A DNA stretch of 45,578 bases from a virus, in the IMG/VR virus record IMGVR_UViG_3300020468_000014, positions 1 through 45,578 of that record; one strand, given 5' to 3'. A program made the position numbers and the translations under genes. The notes beneath the pieces were generated by a model. The model was not told the origin of the DNA. It saw only the letters and a list, made by a program, of their open reading frames with translations, and ran no database searches. Positions 19,401 through 31,400 of the stretch are shown in pieces. Positions within the stretch are counted from its first letter, which is position 1. Every line of letters begins with the position of its first letter.

Positions 19401-22400
19401 GAAGAACGTGGATATGGATGTAATGTTCTAAAGTTATCCTTACCACAAGTGAATACAAGAGATTCTGTCTTAATTCCTATTTTATTGTTATTAGCAGCAA
19501 CAGCAGTCATACCTGCATCACCAACTACAACCTTTAATATTCCACTTCCACCTTCATAAGAAGAATCAAGAACATCAAGAGTTGAATTTGTTGTTACTCC
19601 AACAAAGACACTGAATGAAGTAGCTCCAGTTGTAGCAATACCAACAACTTTACTATATGTCTTATTAAGAGGATCTTTTCCTAATCTTGGATATGTGTGA
19701 ATAGATTGATTATTATCTCTACCACATGTAAATGCTAGTGAATCAGTCTTAATTCCAACTTCATCAACTGATTTAGTAATTGGTTGAGATGCTGATACAA
19801 ATGTATGAATACCTGCATTTATATCTCCCGCAAGTCCAACATAAACAGCAAATGTGTTAACACCTACTTGCTCAATTGGTAACCACTGACTTCCAGTTTC
19901 ATCCTTATCTGCAGAATCAAATCTTGGATAGTAATGATCTGTTGCATGATTATCGAGAGCACATGTAAATCTTAGAGAATTTTCAGCAATCTTAACATAT
20001 TCTCCAGTCTGCCAACCATGGCCTGTAACTGTGATATCTAAGTATCCAGTTGTAGGATTATATCCAGCATCAGCAATTGTGTGAGTAGTTGGTGCACTGA
20101 AATTATGAGATGATACAAAGAATGTAACGATACCTGTTTGAGGACTATACTCTGCATATGGACTAGCAATAGTAGTAGTTACATTAGGTGATGAACCTAC
20201 GTTTAATTCAACTGTAGTTGCAGTAGGAACAGTAACCGCAGTATTAACTCCAGCAATAGGATCTGATGAACGAGGATATGCATGTTCTGTATTATTATTA
20301 TCTCTATCACAAGTAAAGGTTAATGCACCATTATCAAATGATATTTGCTGGCCACCAGTAATTCCATGAGCAGATGCAAAGGTCATTTGTAATACACCAG
20401 TAGATCCTGTATATGCTGCTCCGATAGGTGTTAATTTACCACCACCAGTAACCTTAGTAATAGAATCAGTAGCACCTCTAACAAAGATATGTTTATAATC
20501 ACCACCACTGAATATTGCATTTGCAAGATCACTAGAACCAGAAACAAATGAGTGTGCATAATCACCACCAATTTCTATAGCACTACTTGCAGCACTTACA
20601 AACTTATGCTCATAAGGTGAATCAGTAATTCCTATAGAAATATTACCAGCATATGCAGAACCATATGTTGCATCACCATACCATGGTAGTGTATAACCTC
20701 TACCAAGATAACGGTGAGGTATAGAGTTAACACCAACCTTAGTAGTAAATCTATATCTTGGTAATTTACCAACATCTAATGTAATTGTGCTTGTAGTTAC
20801 TGATGTTACACCAATAACTGATCCATCTCCTGCAGGATCTCCAAGACGTGGATAAGGATGAATAGTTGCATAGTTATCTTGTGAGCATCTCCAGTCTAAT
20901 GATTCTGTCTTAAGTCCAACAGTCTCACCTATCATCTTCAAAATACCATCAGATGTTGCAGATACAAATGTATGTGCATATTGATCTTCAGCAGCTGCAG
21001 CACCAACATATACAGTAAATGTGTTTACAGTATAAGCATGAACTGCTAACCACTTATGATGAGCAGGATCATTTGGTCTAGGATATGAATGTTCTGTAGC
21101 ATTACCATCTTTTGTGCAAGTATATGTTAGAGAATGATCTTTTATTTGTACTCTCATTCCAGTAACAAGACCATGACCATTACTTGTGATTACTAGTCTT
21201 CCAGTTGATTGTGTATAAACTGCATTAGTTGCTGTTAGTGGAGTTGCAGCAGAGTACCCATGGCCTGACCCTATAGTCAATTCTACCTGTCCAGTGCTTG
21301 GAATATACGTTGCGTCAGTTACGTCCCTCTCACGAGCAGGAGAAGTACCTACAGGAACTTCAATAGTTGTTGCATTTGGTACTGTTGCAGTTAATGTTTG
21401 TCCAAATGCAGGGTCAGTAGCACGAGGATATTTGTGCTCTGTCTGGAAGTTATCTCTAGAACATTTAAAACTTAATGAAGCATTAGCAATAGTTACATTT
21501 CCACCACCAGAAATACTGTGTGCACCAGCGAATGTAAGAGTTAGAACTCCTGTATTAGCATCATAATCTCCACCATTTGGAGTTAAACTACCGTTTATTG
21601 CATTAGTAGTAGCAGAAACAAATGTATGCTTATAATCACCACCTGAATAAAGAGCACTAGTTGCAGTACCTACAAATTGATGAGTATAATCTCTTTCATC
21701 AACATTAAAGATTGTATAGTCTTCACTATAACTTGTTAAACCTACAGGATACTTAGGATAAGTAGAAGTTGTTATACCTGAGAATCCACTTCTAACTAAT
21801 ACTGCACCAGTTCCTACACCTACAAATCTGTGTAGAGAATCTGTACCAACACCAACATTAATGGTTATTGACTGAGTAGTTCTTTCAATAATAGGTGTAG
21901 CTATTCCTGCAATAGGATCTGTACCATGACGAGGATATGAATGGTAAGAAGAATAGTTATCTTGTGAGCATGTGAATGTTAATGAATCAGTTGCAATACC
22001 AACACTCTGCCCAACTCCTAAAGCATTAGCACCAATGATTAATGTTAAATTACCATTACCTGCATCATAAGTTGCATCAGTAACATCATAATCATCAGCA
22101 CAAGTAAATCCTAAACCAACCAATTTAACTTGTCTGATAATACCAGATTCAAAGTAAGTAGGATAAGTTGTAGTAATCTCTAATTCACCAGTAACATTAT
22201 CATAATCTGCAGCTGCAATTGGATTTTTAACTGATGCAACAGTTGGGAATCCAACAATACTAGTAATACTACCTGCAGCATCAGTTTCAACATATGCTTT
22301 TGCTGGTACTGGAACAGCATATCCTAGTCCTGGTGTAGAACCAAGAGAAACTAACATACCACCTCGTGGTAGTTGGTTTTGATTTATATCTTGAGGATCA

Positions 22401-25400
22401 ATAAAGACATCTCCTGTAGCAGATGTTATACCTGTGAATACAATACTACTAATTCCAGCAGAAGTATCTTCTGAAATTTCAAAATTATTATCTGGATTAT
22501 TAGCAGCAGATGGTTTTTGGAAAATATTACTAATAGTCAATAATCCACTACCACCAGTACTTCCTAGACCAACGGTATTTGCACCACCAACTTTTAATGT
22601 AAATTGAGTATCGAGTCCAGTAAATTGGTCAGTTATATCATCATATATTTGGTTAGTACTATAATCATTCCTTAAGAATGCACGTCCAGTAAAGGATGAT
22701 GTTGGGAAATCTAAATTATTTGCATTTTTCTCTACCTGAGGGTTTCCTTTAGGTGACTCAGTAAAGTGTATTTCTTTACCAACAATATTGTATGAACCTC
22801 TATAAAGTTGAACAGTTGCATTATTTGCATGAGCAGAAGGTGTTGAACCAACAAATGATCTTTCAACTTGAAGAAGAGATGTTGTTCCAACTCCAACAAT
22901 AGGGCCATCTGTATCAGTACCTATTCCAAGATTAACAATCTTCATAAACTCATCACCAACCCTTACAATATCATCAGGGCCAAGAGATGAGATACCACTA
23001 ACTGAGAAAGTTGTTGCAGTAGTACCTATACCTAATGTACCAGCACCATCAATATTTTCAGTATTATTTTGGAGACTGAATGCAATTGGATTATATGCTA
23101 ATGGAGATTGTATTAAATTATCAATAGTAATGACTGCTTTTGTATTAGCAACAGCCATATGGAATTCATGTGCATTTCCTGTACCAACACCAACAAATGT
23201 AACAGCAGTACCAGCAAGTGCTAATGTCTTAGTAGTTGCTATCTGGAATGAATCACTACCATCTCTAATAACAAACACAGGACTTGTTAATGAATTAATA
23301 CCACCTCCACCATCTACGTATTGTACTGGGGTAGATCCAACACCAACAAATGTTGAATTTGGTTTGTATATTAACTCTTCTCCAGTTCTGAAGAAATGAT
23401 TATCAATATTGAAAGTACCTGTAGCAGGATTAAATATTTCTGGTGTAGCAGGATCAAATGATTTAGCAAAAACTGGAGTGAGTCCAGAAGTTAATGTAAA
23501 ATTCTTCCTATTAATTCTATCACCATTAATTGCATTGTAGAAGAACAATTTGATCATTTCTCTTCCACTACCAAATTCAAGTTCTTCTGTAAGAGGTTCA
23601 TTAAGTGTGTCTAATGGGCCATACATACAAAGACTTAATGAAGCTACCTGAATTTCAGTGCTTGCATATGCAGAATCTGGAATAAACTCAAGTTGTAATT
23701 GATTACCATTGTACTTACCATTAAATGATCCCAATCCTGATAAACTATCTGAAATAGATGTACTTCCTACAGATATGAATGGTGATGGTTGTGTATAAAC
23801 ATCGCCACCATCATGCATCGTATAAACTTGATGCAATGCTCTAGTTGATCCTGCACTAACTTCAACAACAGATTTAACTGCATTAAAATCAGTATTAATA
23901 ATTGAAAATACGGTTGTTGTTCCAGTACCAATAGAATAATCAGATTGATAAAGAGCAGTTTGTTCAGATCCTGCAGGTTGACCAGGTGCTAAGAATCTAT
24001 AAGTTCCAACTCCAACAGCTGTTGAACCAAATCCAACAATTTTTGACTTAAGTTGAATAATATCTGTTGAAGGATTATGATATTCGACTATTAATTCATT
24101 TCCATAACCAGAATCAGTTGAAAAACCTACTGTAAATTCACCCATGAATTGATCTGAGTACATTCCAACATCAGAATGTGTATCAACAAAATATTCGGAA
24201 GTATATGTGTGTTCACCATCATGACTAACATATAATTCTACATAATTTTGCTCATTTGTTGTTTCATTCAGTAAATGATTTTGTAGATGTAATGAATGAT
24301 ATTTTTCAGAACTTAAACCAATAATTCTTGTAGTTGTAATACCTGATGAAACGGTAGTGGCCACACCTACAGAACCACTAAGATTAACAAATCCTACCGC
24401 AAATGTACCAACACCTGCTTGTTGATTAAATTGTGTTCTAACAATCTTAAGATCGTAGTCTGTATTATACGCATCAGGTAAAGGAGTAAATCTAAGGTAA
24501 GTATCTCCAAGAGCATCTTCAAATACTGCAAAACTACCAATAGATGTCTCATCATCTAATTTTTGTTTTTGTAATAAAACAGATTCTGTTCCATAATTAC
24601 TTAATAAGACTAAATCTGCTATCTGAACATCACCTTGACCTATATCTGTAACTCTAACAAATAAACTTTCAAATTCATTAACACTAGAAGCATCTATTTT
24701 AAATAAATTTAAGAATTCACTTGGATCACCATCTAAGTTTGAGAATTGACTATTAATGTCGTCTATTAGTAAAACTTGGTTACTTTTTGCAAGTAAATAT
24801 GATGATAATCTCTTATTTTCAATTTCAACAAATTTAGATGCCTTACCAGTTCGAGTTATATTTGATCCAAAAGTAGTATTGTATTCTAAGTCAAACGCAG
24901 TAGTCCAATTATAAAGTGTATCTACTCTTTCATCACCTGTTAAATCAAGAATAGAAAGTGATTGTGATGTACTTCCAACTGCAACTAATGCTGTTGTAGA
25001 TGATATTCCAGTGTCTGCAAAATTCTTAAGACCTGCAGTATGAAGTAATCCATTTACTGGACTTCTTAATGTACTATATTCTTGACTACTTTTAACTGTA
25101 TATGAAAGATTTTGATAATAATCATTATCAGGAAGTACTTGATTATCTAAATTTAACTTTCCAACATCATCACTCCAACCAATATCTTTTTTAACTGCAT
25201 AATCTACAGCAAATTTTCCTTGATTTTCAGTAATACTAACAATATTTGCTACTGTTCCAGATTCTTTTCCTACAATAATTTCATTAGGACTTAATTCATA
25301 AGTTCCAGCAACTTTAATAAAATCAGGATTTTTTGCATCTGTTTCAGTTGAAGTAATATATAAATCTCTTACAATTTGATTTGAAACTAATTGTTCCCCA

Positions 25401-28400
25401 ATAATAAATTGTGATGGGAATTGATATGATGAAAATGTTGGATAATTGTACTTATTAATAATTACTGCAAGAGATCCTTGATCAACAACAGCAGTACCAC
25501 AATTTGTCGTATATTCACTTGCATCAACAGTTACTGCATCAAGTGTGCCTGTTGCATATGCTATAACTTTAGGGAATCTATAACCCATCTCTACAGAGTT
25601 AAAACCAGTACCAGCAGTACCAACTTTAACCATATTTTCTATAAAGACTTCATCACCTACTGTGAATGGTGCTGGAGAATAACCTGCTGATGGAGTTGTA
25701 ATATAACATGTAAATATTCCAGTATTGTTACTAGCAACTGTCTGAATACCAATACCATTAGTATTATTGACTGTAAATAATTCTACAGCTTTCTCTGGTA
25801 ATCCAGTTGGAGCTACAACTACATCAACATATCCTATTGAAGGCCCTGTTAATTCTGCTCTCAATAATCCAGATTGAATTCTTTGTCTTGTATCTGGATG
25901 TACAATATGAACATTTGGTTCATCCAAGTAATTATCACCACCACTAGTAACAGTAACTACACCTATTGTATTTGAATTTTCAATAATAATTAAAGGTGAG
26001 ATATATGCATTTGGTTTCAGAGTTTTATCTGATGAATACTCAAATCCTTCATTAATTATTCTTACTTGGTTTGCATTACCGACTGATTTTGAAGCAGGGA
26101 TAACATATGCACCTGATCCAGTTGCTAAAGTACCAATACCAATAAAATTAGGTAATCTCTTGTATCCGAATCCACTAAAGTCAATTCCTACCTTATGAAC
26201 ACCACCAGTCGCTGTTAGAGATGTTGTATTGTATTCTAAAGTGCTAGCCTCAGATGATGTATATGATAATCTTTCAGGAACTTGTCTTAATAATATATCA
26301 AACGTTGTAGATGCTGTAGAAACAACATCATACTTACCATTATATAAACTATCTGCAAAGTTTATGAATGAATGATTTTTGACTTGAGTATCTGCTGTAC
26401 TGATAAATCCACTTTTTTCTATGTTGTAGTATAACTTAGATGGAAGCATATTATCATAATTTAAAGTTCTAGTTGCAACAGTACCAAGACCAACTGTTCC
26501 AACACCTGTTATAGTAAATTCAGTTGCACCTGTAAATCCAGTAGAAACAAATTCATTCTTAAACTGATCATCATAGTAGAACTTAAAGTCATATCCTTCT
26601 AAAGATGGATCAACTACATCAAATACTACATCACTATTTCCAACAATGAATAAAGATGGATTTATTAAAGAAAGATACTGTGAAGTTCCTCCAGTATCAA
26701 TCATATCAACTACAGTAGGAGGATTACTATAAGCATCCTTAGATGTTGCACATAATTTGATAATATCTTCATCAACTTTAAATACAAAGTAACTACCAGT
26801 TGATAATCCAGTAGCTATAGTATTAGCATCATAGAAAACTTTATCTCCTGTCTTTAATCCATGCTCATTTAAAGTTATTTCGTTAGTTATTGAATTAATT
26901 CCAGTATTAATGAAATTAATAGGATTAACTAAAAGATGTCCAGTTACTTCATTTCTCTTGAGTTTTATACCTGTAGATGTTCCAATACCAACTGCAAGAC
27001 TAGATCTAACTGTTAAATCAATCTCATCACCAATACTTAAGTTATGATTAAATGCTGTAGAAATAGAAACAGTTGAAATAATTTTCTGTGTTTTTGCTAA
27101 AACTTGCTCAAATTTAGTAGTAATGTAATAATTATCCCTATCAGTACCACCACCAGTGAAAAAGACATCTGAAAAACCTATTCCAACACCAGTTCTTATA
27201 CCAATATAGTTTTTACCTCTATCTGTAACAAATACCTCTTGTGGTAGATTATAACTAACGGTACCCGAACTATTAGCAATAGATATTTGTGCTGCTCCAC
27301 CAGGAACTGAAATAGTCACTGAATCATTATTATTAAACTTATGATTAGGTAAGAAAATTGTCTGAGTTGGAATATTTCTTGTAATTGTAGTACTTCCAAA
27401 TCCAAATGATGATGAATGACTGATACCAGATGTAACACCAAATCCAACTTGATGAATTGGATTAAAATATGCAATATTATTTAATTTTGACTCAAAATAA
27501 GGTACAACTTTAGGAATAGTAAATGAGTCAGATATTATAGAAACTGGACTACCTACATTATGAGAAACACCTGAAATACCTCTATTTGCTTTTATTATTT
27601 TCTCATTTGGGAATATTTCTAAAACTTGCATTGTTTCAGAACCAACTGTAATACTATTACCTACACCTAAAGACTCAGGAACTGATGTAACATACAATTC
27701 ACTTGCACTTGGTAGAGATCCAACTGTAGGTACTGCTGCGATTAATTGAGTACTTGCTGTTACTATACCAATTTGATATCGGCCATTTACTTGAGTTAGA
27801 ACTGTAGATAATCCAGAAATAACAACATCATCACGACTAACTAAAGAATGTTGAGGTAAAATATTAACTTGTACATTCTCAGGATTCCAAGTCAATATTG
27901 TATTATCAAAAGAGGTAACTGCAGTTTGTATATCAACAATAGTTTTACCCTTCAAGGAAGAAATTTTACTTGATAAACCTTCACCACCACTATCAGTTTC
28001 ATCAAATATTAACTTCTCATTCATTGAATAATTCTCACCAGAAGTAACAATATTCAATTCATCAATGGTTCCTGATGTAACTGATTCTATTATTGCTTTC
28101 TGATTAGAAATTTCATTAGTTTCAATAATAAAGTCATTATCAATATCTTTTTCAGCAACTCTATATGGGAATGTATTTCTAAGTAGATTATTTGTCGCAT
28201 AATCATAATCTTGTGATAAAACTTGGTCTACTGGAACAGATCTAAAACTATTACCTACAAAATACGGGAAATCTGGTTTATTTTGATTACTACTATCTTT
28301 TATAGTTGCATAATATGCATAAATTCCATTTGGAAATTCAGGTGTTTTTGCAAAACGACCATTATTAATATCTAAATCACCAGAATCATCAAATTTATGA

Positions 28401-31400
28401 TCTTCTACAAAGAATCCCTCTGAAAATACACTAGTCAAAGGCCTATCTTCTACTGCAGAAGCGTCTAATGTATAACCACTAATTATTCTTGTTGCAAATG
28501 AGTTTGCATCCTGAGGATTTGAATAACCAAAAGATCCATAAATTGGATTTCCATCATAAGCCCATCCAATAATTTTAGAAGCAACTGTAATACCTATACC
28601 AACTTCACCAAATGATGTTCTGTAAGTTTCACCATATCCAACAACTGTATATTTTAATTTATCGTTACTCTCTACAAATAATTCATTTTCTTCGTATTTT
28701 TGAACCATGTCTATAGTTAATGGTCTAACATTAACATTAACATTTGCACCATCACCAGCAGCAACTACTGTTAGTTTAGTTGATGCTGTAGAGTACCCAA
28801 TACCTGCACTAACAACTTGAACCCCTGTTATTCTATTATTGGTTATAATTGGTCTTAATTTAGCACCAGATCCTGCATTTGTTTCATCAACTAGGTTTAA
28901 ATCAGGTGTTGAGTAATAATCAACTCCACCATAGTTAATATCAACACTTACAACTCTACCATTAATAACATTTGGTTTTAATGATGCATTTCTACCATTT
29001 TGTATTGATACTGTTGGTTTCTTTTCAAAGTTGATGATAGTTGAACCATAACCAGTACCAGTTTCATACAAATAAGCATCAATAATACTACCCCTAACTG
29101 TAGGAGTAAGTATCATCTCTTCAACTACTTGTGTAGCAGTACCAAATCCAACAGGAGTATATTTTAATGATACTGAAATATCTGGATATTTAAAGACTTG
29201 GAATCCTTGTCCTGAATAATCAAATTTAACAAAATTACCTCTATCAAAATTAATAGGATCTGTTCCAGCAATACCAGCATTAGCTAACCTAAATGAATGA
29301 TCATTAAGTTTAAGAACCTGATAATAATTCGCAGTTGTTGTGATACCTGTAGTTGTAGTTAATCCAGTAATTGTTTCTGGAGTTGATGTACCAGCACCTG
29401 CAGCAGTTGTATATTCAACTATATCACCATTACTAAATCCATGATTTTCAAATATTACTTTATTGTATTGTGTAGAAATTCCTGTAGGTTTAACATATAA
29501 TTTTCTATTAGTTAATGTTCCACCATCTATAACTTCAATAGCACCAACTGATTTTTGATTAGGTAAAGTAGAAAATTTATGTGTACCAGCAGTATTAGAA
29601 ACACCTAAACCAACTACATTAGTTTTATTAATAGCACTTAAAGCACTTTCATATAATTTAATTGCTCTATTATTAATTACTTCTACAAAGTAAGAACCAT
29701 TATTAACTAGAGTAGCGGTTCCAACCCCAACACCGATACCTTCATTCCCATTGGATTTATAGATTACTTCCTGAGCATTTTGTAAATTATGACTAGTTAA
29801 GAATGTAATAGTATTAGCAGTTTCATCAACTCCACCAGCAAAAACTGTTTGTCTACCATCAAATTCAATTTCTCTTGATTTACGAATAATTATTGGTTCA
29901 AGAACTGCAGTCCCATTACCACCAAGAACATCAATACTTTGAACTTCTGTAATATCAAATCCTTGAGGATCAATAAAGACTTTAGTAACAGAACCTTGTA
30001 CTACTGGTTGCACTAAAGCATCTGTACCTACACCAGAACTAATATGTATATTTGGTGGCCTAACAACATCATAATTGTTACCAGAAGTAACAACAGTTGC
30101 AGATTTTAATGGGCCATAATAAACTTTATCTTCAGATTTATAGTTAGTAATCTCTACACCATTAATTAACATACCAGTTGCACCTGGTTCTGTTAATGTT
30201 TGATCTGCTCTATTTGAAGATGATGTTAATGGAAACTTCTTAAGTGTTTTTTGTGCTGCTATTTCTTCTGATCTTTGAGAATTTAATATAAACTTATGAT
30301 CACCAGCAACAGATTTTAATGGAATATAAGTAGCACTCTCAATAGATGCTCTAGATCCATATACTCTAATCTTCTTTTTATCACTAGAAACAATCTCACA
30401 GTAATATCTGCCAGTTTCTAATCCGACATAATGAGTACCAGATGGTTTATAATATATTTCATCACCTGTAAAGAAAGGAACAGCAGATGGGAATGAAACA
30501 ACACTATACTGATCTAATGTATTTGGTACTAAACTATCTAATCCACTAGCTGTTGCAGACTTAACATCAGTGGTTATAACATTTAAAAAGTCGGTAGTAA
30601 CACCAGTTCTTCCAGATGGAAGTGAATTTGCTGCATAATATGCTTCAGTTTCATCTTTAATGTATAAATTTGATGTATCTGTGATAATATTATCAACTTC
30701 TAAAGGAACTGCAGTACTTTTTGCATAATTTAGTTTTCTTCTAAGGTCAATTGCACCTTCTACAGATAAAGCATCTGATAATTGAACAGTATCATCACCA
30801 GTTATTTGTAAAATTGAACTTTCTAAGTTTCCATTATTAAATGCTACAACATTATTTGACCTATTACGAACAACTTCAACTATATCACCCTTTTTTAGAC
30901 TAGATTTATCAATTTTTGACTTAGTAGTAAAGGTACTTGCACTGTTAAATGACTGTCCTTCAAGGAAATATCTACAACTTGTGTTATAAATCCATGAATT
31001 TGCAAAAACTTGCTTAAATGTTGCGTTTGTTGCTGGATTTTGTATAAAGTCTCCAACATTTTTAACTGAAATTGTCTCACCTTCATTAATATTCAGGTTT
31101 GTAGAGATCTGTTCAAAGTCTGAAAGTACACCAGTAAGTCTTAATTCTACTTTTTTAGTACTATCTCCATCTTCATAACCATAATAAGTGTTATTACTTC
31201 TTATTTCATCTGATTTTTTAATAGAAACACCTATTCCAGTGCATCCAAAGAACTGGTTAACACTCTTACTTGTGTAATCAATAGATGTATTACCAAGAGA
31301 TATTATAGTTCCAGTCTGGCCAAACCCTACAGTTGAATCAACACTAAGGACTGATGAACCAATACTTACATTATCAAGACATCTAGTTGCTTGTGTAATA

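Noticed and set aside
30895-31086. Minus-strand 63-codon frame inside the giant gp7-like gene
   Set aside because: It is a shifted frame of the same strand within a long, well-supported coding region; the many plus-strand frames in 1-34.6 kb are likewise shadows.
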